A DNA stretch of 64,000 bases from Paraphysomonas bandaiensis (lineage: Eukaryota; Chrysophyceae), in NCBI GenBank assembly GCA_965644295.1, contig CBFFRP010000280.1, positions 62,001 to 126,000 of the forward strand. Direction: 5' to 3'. The notes below the pieces were generated by a model that saw nothing but the letters and a program-made list of their open reading frames with translations, searched no databases and was not told the DNA's origin. Every line of letters begins with the position of its first letter. Position 1 is the first letter of the stretch. Positions 1-12,700 of the stretch are shown here, in pieces. The position numbers and the translations under genes are program-made.

Positions 1-2021
1 ATAGCAGTCTAATTTTTCAACTACCTAAGACGCATCATCAGCAATGTATAGGAAACGATATGAAGATTTACTCATTTATCATTTACATATACATATTATT
101 ATACATGTGAATACAGAATGCAACACGACGCAATGAATAAATCGATTACCTCCTAGAGGGTAAACCAACCCAATAATAGTCTGAAAGTACGGAATCAAGA
201 TAAGTAAGTAAATTGGCACCTAGAGTAACGTATTATTGACCTTGCTCTGCCCTATAGAAATGCGAGAATGCTATGCTATGTATGTTGAATGATTAAAACG
301 CAGTAAATCGGTATTCCATGTTCGACACAAACAAACATGGGTTTCTTTCTCCAATAAAAGGTTATAATTATAATAATATATAGATCATGATAGTCAGTTC
401 TACACAATAAGGCCTCAACAAAATAATGACCGCTAGTTACTTCTCAGAAATTAATTCGTTCAAACAACATACCGTCAAGTCTCTCGATTTGTACAAAATG
501 GTCACCAGAGAGTCAACTTGAACCCACAAAACGCGGACTGGAGTGATTCGACGACCATAAAACAGTTGAGCTCTTATGATCACCAATCTTATTTTAAATG
601 ATATAAATTATATACTTATTTGATGAAAAAGGCGTCTATTAATAGAAAAATTCGTCATATTATGTATAATTATATCATTCGCATCTCCATATATTGTTCA
701 TCTTACGAGTCATTATTTGTTTTGTTGTTGTATTTAAACGCTGTGCAACAATTTCATAAAGAGTAACAATGGGTCCTTCTAGCTGTATTAGAGTCAAACA
801 GAATTAATTATTTAGTTCGTATTTAATATTATCTTAGCATAATCTTAATATATTAACACCCGCGTTAAAACATAAGTCTTTTACAAAATAAGGAATCTTA
901 ATATTTCAAAGCAACTGAAGTTTTAAAAGAAAACGAATATGGCGTATTTATAATACTTAAAAATAAATCATTGCAAAGTTTTTTAAAATTAGATAAAAGT
1001 GTAGTTCAAGGGCAAAATAAAGACAATAATATAATTATGAAAATCAGATTTATCATTATTCTTTTAAATATGAATTCCATCTGAAAAATTATAATATAAT
1101 AATTGATAAATTTGTTCTCTTACATTTATGTTTGCTGTTGATTTACCATTATTATTAAATTTCATGGGTCGGTGAAAATTGCGCTTCTTCGTATGACGGA
1201 GAAGAAACGGCTGTCTATAGGAGCTGAAATTTTAAATTACTTTATTTATTTATTTATGCTCGTAAGCTCTGAGTCCTCTAATTGAAGTCTTGTAATCGTC
1301 GATTGAGTTTATTTGACCCTGATTTTATTCTCTGTCATTAGGAAGTTCTTCGTGCCAAAAGGTGGCATGGAATTTTTTCTTTTGTCGAATGACTTGGATT
1401 TGGAGTTGTCGTAACTATTAGTTTGGAACTCATCTCTTGCCAAAATGAGATGTATGACAAGTTACAACATTCATCAATAGGTACTTCTAAAATCTCTTTT
1501 AAAGTTACATTGATTGCTTCATTGTTGTTGATGTATAACGTATAAAGTATAAATACATAAATACGGGATATATTATTCAACCTAGTCAATTTGGTGGACT
1601 TTCCTAGTCACTCCAAAATTGGTATAATAACCTAGTCAAAGCAATAAATGACTCAACCTAGCCAATTATAGTATTAAACCTAGTCATGAATTGTACTCGC
1701 ATATAGCTACGAATTACAGAAGCATGAGGTCATAGAAGGTGAATTAAAATCAATACAACATAGATCAGGCGAACACAAAGCTAAAGAGCAGTAATATAGT
1801 AAGATATAACAGCATGGGCAGGACTCCATCGCTCTACACATTCTACCATACGATTGATGACAGCACTATAAAATCTCATCAAAATTGGGGTGTATCCTGC
1901 TGCTATAGTTGTCAGGCAGAAATCCACTCCACGCACATATACGACATACTTTACAAATGTGGACTACGATGCTGAAATATGATTTATCTTTCTAACTAAT
2001 ATTCAAAATTGTATCATAGTG
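1..2021. other. AT-rich intergenic region
   Basis: No convincing gene. The sequence is strongly AT-rich with many stops in all frames. An 83-codon reading frame on the minus strand (1338-1589) has no recognisable domain and its start lies inside a repeat, so I do not call it. The notable content is a cluster of ACCTAGTCA motifs near 1579-1686, listed separately. The region downstream of about 1700 is presumably the 3' flank of the kinesin gene. Confidence 0.6.
1579..1686 (+). repeat. Clustered AACCTAGTCA repeat, copy 1
   Basis: Five close variants of AACCTAGTCA start near 1579, 1601, 1629, 1655 and 1677, spaced 22-28 bp apart. The part from 1629 to 1686 matches the reverse complement of 23981-24045, including the intervening bases, so this is a dispersed repeat and not only a local motif cluster. 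Function unknown; it could be a remnant of a short mobile element. Confidence 0.6.
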
Positions 2022-5000
2022 TCATTCGACCCATCGGGACTGATTAGTAGATGCGGAATACAAGTAATAGTTACCAGATGCCTCATCCAGATACTTCACC
2101 CAGTCGTCCACAGTTTCCCAGCTGCCATCCTGGTACGAGATTTCCGCACCATCTACACTTTCCACTTGGTGTAGGCCAATTTCGCGCGTATGAGATTCCG
2201 ATTCAACATATAGTGCCTCTTTTTCTGTCCGCAATGCCTGTATTCTATTCACGACAGCATCGAAATCGTGAAGATTTCCTATTGTTGTTCTCTCACCCCT
2301 AGTGCCGTTGGTCACCACGTTATTCCGAATCGCTTCACCCTCACTGCGAACCATCAGTACGTCAGGGCTATCAAAGCAGCCAACTACACCGTCATGGAGA
2401 CTGGCATCAAAAGCATTTAGCAGAGCTACGGAAAGATGGGCCTTCGTGCTGCACTCTGAATTGGTCCTTTGGAAGTGCTCAAACATGCTACAAAATAGTT
2501 CCTTTTCTAGCCCAACCTGCGCCACAACCTCGGCCGCAAGCGACACTACTCGTTGTATCGTGAGGGTTTCGTCCTCCACTCCAGGAACATAGTTGCTCAC
2601 CAACAAGTCTACACGATCCCTCCCAAGCACATTCTCAGCAACTACTCCAACAATTGACACAAGGCCAGTCACACTACTCTCATCCCCGCTCTCATCGGCC
2701 TCGAACTCCGACAAATATTTCCTTGCTCGGCCCATTCCTTCTCTTAACGGCACAGAGGACGAGTATAATGCGCGCAGTACCTCAAGCCCCTCAGTGAAGT
2801 CAGAGAGACTTGATTCGAAAAGTAGCAAAGAATCCTCTGACTTCCACCGCTGTTGCAGCTGCGAAGTGTACGATGAACGGTGTCGGCGCATCGACAGACG
2901 TCCACTTGAGAGGGTAGGCAATTCCCCGCCGATTCCAGATACTATACTGTCCATCCCAAGACTAGCTCTGCTGCATCGGGCCAACCGCTCTGTAGGGGTC
3001 CACTGCTCTGCACTTTCAGCACCATCTTCACATCCCGGTCCCTCATCCTGGGATGTCACCAATGAACAACACCTTACCCGGATCATAATACTTCCGAATG
3101 AAAAGAGATCCTTTATGCGAAGGGAGTGAAGGGCCGCAATGTCTACAGTTGATCCCAGTGTTGTTTCAAAGAAAACTCCACTACTTGGACACATGGAGTG
3201 TGATATAGTGGATGCCTCTCGAACAGCTCGGAGAGCATCCACGAGACGTTCCTCAAATAGACGTCGGTGATAAGGCATCTTCCACAGATTCCACACCTGG
3301 GGACAACCAACTATTACAAAAGGAACATACTATTTAGTTCCTGCTACATACCATCGCTGCAAGTCTTTCTTTCCTCTCTTTCGTGGTCTCTACACGTCCC
3401 AAAATTACTTCTCGAACAGCTTGTTCATGAGAGGGCAACACCGGAGACGATAAATTCTCTTCACTACCAACAGGTGGTCGAGGGTCATGAAATGCAAACA
3501 CATGACTGCATACCCCGAGCACTACTCTGTCCCCAGCTCTCAACTCCACCTCCATTATCTCCGAAGAATTGATCACGTCAATGCCTTGGCTAAGTTGTCT
3601 ACCATTGACATATGTACTTGCGTGTGGAGAGTTACGGAGTACCACCGCTCCAGATGGAGTGTGGTGAATAGAGCAGTGGTTCTTTTCGATTCCAAGCCCG
3701 TCTATTTGCAAGTCAGGAGGTGTGGAATCATGTGTGTCACATCTATCTTCCCCATTGCCATTTTCCACATGTTGTCCAATTCGGAGGGTATTGCCTATTG
3801 GTATATATATCTTAATAGCCATGTTTAACATTGGGTCATTTGACAGTGACACAAGGAAGGGTGTTTTCTCAATGTCTTCTTGCGACAAATCTCCAGCACC
3901 AAAGGAGGCAAATCTTTTCTTCAGAAGCTTTGATTTAACCATTCGCATAGACTGCTGCTTCGCTTCCCACTGTTTTGCATAGTTTCTAAGTGCCTCTTCT
4001 GCTTCGAGCAGATTTCGCTTTAAATCAAGACCAACGGGTGCTGGTCTAGCGCCATCTACACATTGAGACATGGACAACTGCTCTCTCAACCTCAGAACCT
4101 CGTTACGAAGATCAGTTATGATCTTTGTGGTTGGATCTTCGTTGACCTTGTAAAAGCAACATACAAGTTAAATGTACAGGAAATAAATGCAGAAAACCTT
4201 ACCACTGCCTGAGTAAATATTTGCTTTGCAGAGTTGGCATACCTAAGTGTAGACAGACTCTCACCATAGTTTATGCTAGCGGGGCTTATCGTTGCGAGCA
4301 CTGCATACCATGAGAAAACTTTCAAAAAATAAGAAAATTGTTACTCACTCGCTGTCTTGGCATTACCACATAAACTTTCCCGTAGCAGCCAAGTGAGGAC
4401 TGACTCTCTGAATGGAATAGAAACTTTCTTTTCTTCGCCACGAGAGTTGAACGACTTCTGCTTATCGCCCGCAGCTTTGGCAAGAGCTGATATGCATCTT
4501 CCCAGCGTCGACAAGGAGCGATTGATATTTGCCCCTTCTTTGAGACGAGCCCCAGTAGCACCAGTAGAGTTAGCTCTTTCAGAGCCCGCAAGATCTACCA
4601 AGCAAAGTTTGCAGAGTCTCACAGACCTGGCGTTAGAGTTATATTACCAATACAATATCTATCTTCAAAGCTTACTTTTTACCACTTGCAAGAGTAGTTT
4701 GAAATCTTATAACAATTGTGAATACAGAATGTGAGCGGGAGCTTTCGCTGTTCATATTCGTGGATGCCGTGGTGCGTTGTTCAAGTCCCATTTCAAGCAA
4801 GTCCTCCACATCCTTATAGCTCTCTACAGCACAGGTACTCAGGTTTTCAACAAAGACTCCAGTTGTGGGATGTTCCCTCACTCTCAAGTTATGACGAGAT
4901 GGGTCTAATAAGTCGCGGATTTTCTAACACAACTGATTAGCACAGTTTAATCAGCGTCAAGCACAGAACCTCGTTGTAGATCTCAAGATAAGAGGCTTCA

Positions 5001-8000
5001 ACAGCAAAAGGCCTGTCTTCTGCAGCGACCCCATCATCCAAACAGTTCTCCTGGATGTACCGGCGAATCAAATAAAACAGAGTCCGACAAACCCTAGGGA
5101 TTATTCCTGGGTCCTTCTCCGTTCCCATCATACTATACGACTTCCTGAACAAGCAATCACTTCAGAAAAGTACACACAGCAGTCACCTACCCTGATCCAG
5201 TCTGCCCATCTGATCAAAACGCCAAAATTAGAGAATATTTTAATCGTAAACAAATCTTACATGCAAAGAGTGATGCGTTGTACCCGTTCCAGGCATTCGT
5301 GAGAACTTCTATACCCAGTTTGTCAAACGTGACTCGCTGTGACCCTGCTGAGGGATCGTTGTCGGGCGCATTTGCATCAAAACAAAAGTCAAAGTTAAAC
5401 CTATGCTCCTGTGTAGCCTCAATGTCTTCAACCACGACCTCTGTACCATTCAACATATGAACGCACTGCTGTGACTTAAGATCCTTCTCCCGTGCATTAA
5501 GTGGGCGCATTCTAATCGCTACCCTAACATTAGTTCCTCCGTCGGACCCACTTCCCCCACCACTATTGCTGCTATCCTGCAGCTGTTGCCATATAGCCTC
5601 CATCTGCTCATCATCTGTTGCCATACTGTTCAGCCTACGAGGTCCACTCACACCACTGACTGCTGGTAGTTGCTGCGTGGCATCGCGTCTCTCTCTTGCT
5701 GGCTGGGAGCTTGTGGGCTTTATTTTCGCAGTCATCGCAGCCTCTATGGCGGGATTTTCCACGATTGGAAAAAGATTAGTTCGAGACAAACTTGTTTGTG
5801 ATCCCCCACTATACTCATCCAGTGAAGCCGTAAATGACGGTAGCTCTGGAAAAATTAAAGTAGAGTCATCAGAATTATCTTTGTTCTCGTCAGAATCACT
5901 GCCAGAACTATCTTTGGTGACTCGCTTTAAACTTGAGCTAAAGACAACAGTTCGATGGCTGTCAGAGGTGTGCTTTCCCAATACAGGAGACATCACACCA
6001 CTCTTCCTACGGGCACTTTTCAGCGGTGAAACCAGAGTGCTCTGACCAGAATCGCCAGTTCCATACAGGTCAGGTCGCACAGCCAGCCCACTCACACTGT
6101 GCCTCCTCATAGGAGGGCACAACGACACCCTCGGTTCCCCACTGTCCTTGCTCTCCATTCTCCCGTTCGATTCCTTCAAAGTGTTTATCAGTTGGTCGTA
6201 AAGGACTCGCTCCGCCTGGTCGTGCTCCCGTATAGATGCAAGGCGTTGATACAATTCCTCAGACACACGCACTGCCTCTTCTCTTTTATAGACCTCCTCA
6301 GCTAACTGCTGCTGTGCTTCGGCGTATAGATTCTCCCATTGTTGCAGCGCATACTTGTCGTAGTCGAGCGTATCACTGCAAGACTGTTGTTGCTCCAATT
6401 CGCATTCCTGTGCTCTACCAGTAGATATAACCTCATAATTTTGTACACTTTCACAGAAATGATCTGACGCCCCCACTGCATCTGTGGCAACAGTGGAACT
6501 TTCAGCTTTTTCCTCCTTACCGACGTCAGTGTCGTTATCTGTCCAGTCCCGCATATCAGCGGGAAGAGTATCATAAAGAGTAAGACTATGAATTCCTGGT
6601 GACATTCCTGACCCATTCTCACATACATGTTCCTCAACGGCCTCTTTCATACATCCGACGGAAGATTCATCAGGTGTTGCAACAGACTCTCCAGGGGTTT
6701 CTGATGAAGAACTCCTAACAAGCAAATCGGTGACGATTTCGTTAGCTTCGATCATTCCATCATTATTCCGTTCGGGTTGAGTACTATCTAAAACTTCACT
6801 GGGGCGCAAAGGGATTGGGGGACGACCAAGAGAGACCGGCGCCTCGGGATTACTCACACTTCTCGTTCTGCTGTCACCTACACTGGGACGTGCTACAAAA
6901 CTCATACTATTTGGGCGACTAGAAGAGGGGGAAAACTTGTCTCCAGAACTGGATATGTGTAGCTTTAAGTCTTCAAAAGCTGCTCGTTTAGCCTCAAGCT
7001 GTGTTTTCAATCCACTGATGTTTTCTTCTAATTCGTGTTTCTCTGCTTTTAGCACAGCACATTTCTGCTTCTCGTCGGCAAGCATTGATTTGAGCTTGCC
7101 CATGTACGTTTCTGTCTTCGCCCAGTGAGCTTTTACTTGTTGTTGGTATGTACCGCTCTGCTTTTTCAATTCATTATAACGTCGCACAGCCATAGCAACG
7201 TCTTCATGAACTTTAACGAACGTCGCATATTTCACCCAAACGCCAAAAGACTTTACGAGAATGTTCTTATGTCTACTCCGTATGGTACTCCATATATGTA
7301 ATGCACCCCTCTGCAACGTGTCCTCTCCACCCTTATCACGGATCACCTCAGTCGTGTCAACACGTCCCACTCTGTTTGCCGCTGCATCAGTCTGCACTTC
7401 GACGGAAATACATTGGCACCCCTCGTTACCACTAATAGTAACAGGAGGAATACCGTCAACCGAGAGAGGCGAGGTGGACTCGGACAAATTTTTAATTGAG
7501 GAGAGTTGGAGTGAGTCTGTATACCTTCGCCAATGGGTGAAATATCCCCACAGTGCGTCGCGGTATTTTGAGCGTGCAAAACACCATAGGTGTAAGGCCC
7601 CCATATGACTATGCCCAAAACAATTTCTACCAAATTCACTACTCCTGTTTATGTTACTAGTCGCAGCGCTCTCCCCTGAGTGGGGGATTGCAGGGCGTGA
7701 ATCGGTTTGTTCACCCATATTATCATTTCTCAGTGGTGGAGGCACTGACGGAGGCGGCGGAGGTTTGTTGGATGTAGAAGTGTCTCCAGTTTTCGCCATC
7801 GGTAAATCAGGCGATTCATATAGCTCTGACGACGAGCTGCGACTATGGCTACTAGGAGACCCTTTTCGTTTGCCCATAGACATGAGGTTTGAGTTTCTGA
7901 CATCAGCAGAGCCTGTTTCTCCACTTTCATTATTCCTACTATCCCTACCCATTAGCTCCTCTTCTAGTTGTCTGATGATAGCTTCTGCTGTCTCTGCCCT

Positions 8001-9327
8001 TGATATTGCACTACTGAGTTCACTACGGACCTCTTTTTGCGCCTTAAGCGAGATCACCTCACGTTGGTACTTGTCGGAGTGAATATGAGCCAACTGAGTT
8101 TCCAGAGCGTGGATCTTGTGCTGCGCTGCTTTTGCTCTAAATTTGGCTTCCAGCATCTGTTTCTTAGAAGCTTCCTCAGACCCAGAACTGATTCCTATCA
8201 CCTCTGCCATTAACTTCCATTTGCCAAACGACTGTACCAAGAGACGTTTGTGCACCCCGCAGAGAGCCCAAAACATCTGCATGGCCCCTATCGTAGAGTC
8301 TATACTCTGATGCCGAAAAGACTTTTTCTTAGTAGTAGGTCGCAGATTCTTACCTACCGAATTTGTAGGTCGTGAAGCGGGGGAAATAAGGGAAGTAGAG
8401 GCTGCAGCCAAGGTGGCTCGTCGCTTTGGAGTCGGACTGAGAGGTGAGCCAGATGAAGGAGGGGGATGAAAAACACCTTCTACAGCGCAAGCCTCATGCC
8501 ATCCGTCACCAGTTCCAATTACACCAACTGCGAGTAAGTCAACAGCTTGTTGAGACTATAGATATCTATACCTTCAGGTAGCTCGAGACCTTGCCCCATA
8601 GCAGTAAGTTCCAGGGGGTCCAATAACGAGGTCGCCACGAATATTTGCCCCACTGTCTCTGCATGCTTGGAATCGACCACCATGCGCCCAATGTCCCTTA
8701 CTGTTCGATTTCGAGTCCTAATACTATACCTGCATAGGTATCTATCACCACAGTACAATGTCAAGCAAATATATAAACCATTTACACATGGGAGCGTGAG
8801 GTTCAGGTGGTGGGATCTGTAACTCCCCTGCATGAAGTTAGTATATATGACAACATCGCATCACACCCATACCAATGACAGTATCTCTTCCAAACTGGAC
8901 ACAGTCGTAAACATATAAGCAAGCGCTCAGGTCAGTCTGATAGGGAAATATAAAGCTTTCATTCCATATGGGCTGCAGGCTCTTAGGGACAGTGGCTGTA
9001 CGGAACCTCTGCCCCCCATACTTTATTCTCACAAACGGATTCGAAGTTACTGTATTCTCAATGAAACATAATCTCAATGAACAGTTATCGTACCTCCTGC
9101 TGTGGTTCGAGGTAACCCTGTTCATTACATCATTAATAATAACTACAACAACAACACACACACACTCTCTCTCTCTCTCTCACTATATATACATATACAT
9201 ATACATATACATATATCTGTATATCACTCACTATACAGGCGTAACACTCACCTCGAGCAGACACTATAGTGATAAAAAACACTAATGGTCTCTCCTGGAC
9301 TCTCTGATCATTTGTCGAGTCGTCCAT
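2022..9327 (-). CDS. Kinesin-3 (KIF1-type) with N-terminal C2, FHA and C-terminal WW domains
   Basis: A plus-end type kinesin motor, expected to move cargo along microtubules. Exons, minus strand: about 9327-9245, about 9085-8867, 8827-8779, 8729-8572, 8527-5261, 5209-5191 (19 bp), 5144-4970, 4923-4676, 4626-4349, 4300-4203, 4146-3352, 3296-2022. Frame is kept from exon 3 on; the exon 1/2 junction is uncertain. Predicted length is about 2200 residues. Order: C2 domain ([11 protein letters not shown], then PIWNESFIF), a long low-complexity and coiled-coil region with three WxxF repeats, the motor at about 1165-1500 (P-loop [23 protein letters not shown] switch [10 protein letters not shown] switch II), an FHA domain at about 1640-1745, and a C-terminal WW-like end ([13 protein letters not shown]...SRW). 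The P-loop with KSYSMMG and the FHA after the motor place it in kinesin-3. The C2 and WW additions and the central motor are unusual. Shares a divergent intergenic region with the RAP gene. Confidence 0.9.
5191..5209 (-). other. 19-bp micro-exon of the kinesin gene
   Basis: Between donor GCAT|GTAAGA (exon end 5261) and acceptor CAG|GAAGTC (exon start 5144) lie 19 bases flanked by an upstream CAG acceptor and a downstream GTAGGT donor. Including them gives Y-GQTGSG-KSYSMMG without a break; leaving them out destroys the ATP-binding P-loop. The exon therefore encodes the core of the nucleotide-binding site. Confidence 0.88.
9153..9216. repeat. Microsatellite tract in kinesin intron 1
   Basis: A run of AC repeats, then TC repeats, then TATACA repeats lies inside the first intron of the kinesin gene. 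It is simple-sequence DNA with no other visible role. Confidence 0.85.
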
Positions 9328-9780
9328 TGTGGTAAAGAAGATTATAGTTAGATCTACAGCCCTCTGAACAGAGGCTTTAAACACCGTAGCACATCATTGC
9401 AATATAATCCTCTAAAAGTAGCCCCAACTCAACCCTCGAAACCGGGATTTTCAATTTTCAGTGTCTTAAAATATAATGTTTATAGGAAGATATTGTAGAA
9501 ATCTCAGTTTATGTCATCCAACTCTAGAAAAATGGTATGGTTTCTTTCACTCCATGAGTGCGATTTCGTCCACTTCTACAATAGCACAAGAATACACTAT
9601 GAGGCAGCAGGTCTCTATGTGGTGTATGTATGTATACCACTCTGTCGTATAGTTCTATAGACAAAAATAAATAAGTGGCTCCCAATAAGGTCTTAACTAA
9701 CAGTCCATTCCCACTCTACACAGTTATGGAACACTACTTGAATTAACTATAATTCTATCAAAGCAAATAGCATTGTTGCA
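9328..9780. promoter_or_regulatory. Divergent intergenic region between kinesin and RAP genes
   Basis: About 450 bp separate the two divergent start codons. No TATA box is obvious. It holds a short GTATGTATGTATACC stretch near 9625-9640, a weak example of the palindromic motif class seen upstream of other genes here. Presumably contains both promoters (inference). Confidence 0.4.
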
Positions 9781-12700
9781 ATGTTGCGGCGATTAGCAGT
9801 TCATAATCAAATCTTTCTTAGGACTCAATCGTTTAAAGTGACATCAATCTCATTATTTAATACTTCACGTTATTTTTATTCTTCTTTGGATTCCAACTCT
9901 AGTATACAGAACCATGCTATCAAAGGGGTGAAAGGGAATGATGTTGAGACAGGTGATGTAGTCAATAAGATAAGAGTGGATTTTAATAAGCCACTTACGA
10001 GTGCAGCCATAGCGAATGAACTGTATGACTTGAGACATATGCGTGACACATCAGTGATAGATATCGGATTAATAAAAGGTTTGCAGTCATCAGTAGAAGC
10101 ATGTGAAGACTCTTGGACCTGTGAGGATTTGCATAGGGCTCTCACTGGGGTGCAGTCTCTACCTCTTACACATCCTGCTAACCGCTCTCTTCTATATGCA
10201 CTCTCTCTTAAAGTCAACAATGTGACTGGACCGATCGACGTGGTTCTCATTGTTCAAGCATTAAATGCACTCCGTAATATGAAAGGTGACCATATGGAAA
10301 CTAGGGCACTTCTCCAGCCGCTAGCAAGTTTGTTGGATGCAGGATTGAACCAGTTGGATACCCGCAGGTCCATTAGTGTCCGCGATGCCTGTACTGTAAT
10401 ATCTAGTGTGCGAATGATGGACGGTTTGTGTGATGAAGTTCAGTATGCACTTTCTGTAGTTACATCCGCGGAGTGGGAGGGTAGTCTAGGTACCAATGAA
10501 TTCTTGGCAACTCTTAGGAATATGAGTCGACTGCCTTCAGAAAGTAGCTGTGTACAGCAGGTGCTAACGAAGCTTGTGAGTGCTGTGAAAATTTCTGACA
10601 CTGAAGATAAAAACGAGAAAGTTGTACCTGCGTTGAAAGTTTATGACGCTATGCGTGGTTTGAGTAGAATGTCATCTTCGCACGAACCTGTGAGAGCTGC
10701 ACTCGGCACACTTTGTCGACTATTGGACATGGCACCCGTCGTCTCCAACCGCGCCACTGTATTGAAATGCGCAGAAGCCCTATATAGTATGAGGCACATG
10801 GATTGCGATTCCGCTGAAGTGTCTCAACTACTCTGTCATATTCATGAGGTGCTAAAATCCGTATCGAGACCCCCTGAACGAAGATCGGCAGTCGCGGAGA
10901 GTGATAGCACCAGCAGTGTGGTTACTCTTCCACTCACTGCGTGCTGTCAAGCACTATCGGGGCTTAGAATGATGGACAGTAGGGGTTTTGAAGTGAGAAA
11001 CTTGTTAGTTGACTTATCATACAGTCTACGAGAGGAGGGGCGTACTGGGATAGCGAAAAGAGCTGCGTTTGGCAAAGGTTCACATCTCACCGGCAGGGAT
11101 GTAACTCTCGCTGCAGAGGGACTGCAAAACAAGTCCTGTGAGCACGTGGAAGTCCGGATGGTGTTAGGGGCTCTCGCCGGGAGGATTCAAAGTATGGGTG
11201 GTTGGTTTAATGGTCGCGACCCTACAGAGAACCCGCCTCGAGAGCCGCTGACACAATCCGGCCTTGAGAGCGTACTGCGATGTTTATATTTTATGGACGC
11301 TTCTCGTCCCGTCGTACTAAAGATGGTGGAATACGTCACAGCGCACTTGCGGAACCGAACAAGTGTACCGCCTCTGTCTGGTGAAAGAGCGAGCAGGATT
11401 TTGACGGGCCTGACATGGATGTCATCGGATTATCCTGAGGTTTTGAACCTGCTTAATGCATTTCTTTCAAACCTTTCCCATGGAAAAGGTGGAGGGTGGA
11501 CGGAGAGAGAAGTTTGCTTGGCTCTCAGTAGTTTGGGTAGTATGAGTTCTAGAAGCGGTGAAATCCAAGGTCTCCTTCGTATACTGGCACATAAGATGAA
11601 GAGTCGTGATAGGTTGAATGATGTTAACCCTCTGGAAGTGACCGATATAGCTTTGGCCATAGGTGGAATGCGCTCAATGAATTCCGAACACGATGAGGTT
11701 ACAACACTTCTAAGTATACTCACCGGACGTCTTGAATGCATTCTTTCACAAGAGGGGGCTCAATTAACTGGAGACGATCTAAGTTTGATCATGACTGGGC
11801 TGTGCAATATGAGCAGTGACCATAAAGAGGTACGAAAAGTGATTAAAATACTTTCTCTTGCAATGCGAAATACCTCCCTCGAGCTGTCCAGCACCTGTTT
11901 CATAGATATACTGTATGGCATGCGGGGTTTTGGCAGCGAGTGTTATGAAGTTAGAGCATTCATTAGGTGTGTGCTTTCATTGATGGCGCAACCTGAGAAT
12001 CAATCGGCATTAGTTGGTATAAAACCTGGGATGATAGCCAAATTGCTCACCGGCATCAGGGGGCTCGCCAATGAGGTGACTAGTGATAAACGAGAGCGTG
12101 CTGAGCCTGTAGTCGAACTTGTAAACATGCTCACGGATGTAGTACTAGCCGTCAACGGGACGTTTCGAACGAAAGATCTTTGTATTGCACTTCAGGGGCT
12201 CCAGCGACTGGAGAGCTGGCCACAAGGCCATGAGTATTTCTGCCAGGCCACGGTGGATTTAGTAGATGCTCTCGTTGCGAGGATGGCAAACGAGAAAAAA
12301 ACATCTTCTGTTCTTCCCCTTGAACTTGCACACCGTAGTCGTGCTTTGTATGGTCTAGCTGGTATTGCCGATACGGCATCTCCATGTATATTCTCTCTAA
12401 AAGTTCAGCTTTTGGATGACATTGGGGCATTATTGAAAAGAGTCCCAATTTCTCGTATTGAAGAAGTACAACATACATTGCAGGTTATGAATTTTTACAT
12501 TGCTCGTGATCGCGATCATGTGAGTGATACTGTGGGTAATCGTGCTATTGAGTGTCGGAAAGTTGCATTGAAAACGTTGAATCAATGGCAGAGAGAACTG
12601 ACGAATAATGGAAAGAAAAACGATTCCGATTCCCAGACGAGTAGCTTTATAGAGAGGCGATTTAGAAAAGAGTTCGACGACGTACTCAGCGCGATAAATG

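Noticed and set aside
1338-1589. 83-codon minus-strand frame in the first AT-rich region
   Set aside because: No domain, AT-rich composition, start inside the AACCTAGTCA repeat, no neighbouring gene signals.
9133-9285. Frames within the microsatellite of kinesin intron 1
   Set aside because: Low-complexity AC/TC/TATACA repeats, no coding content.
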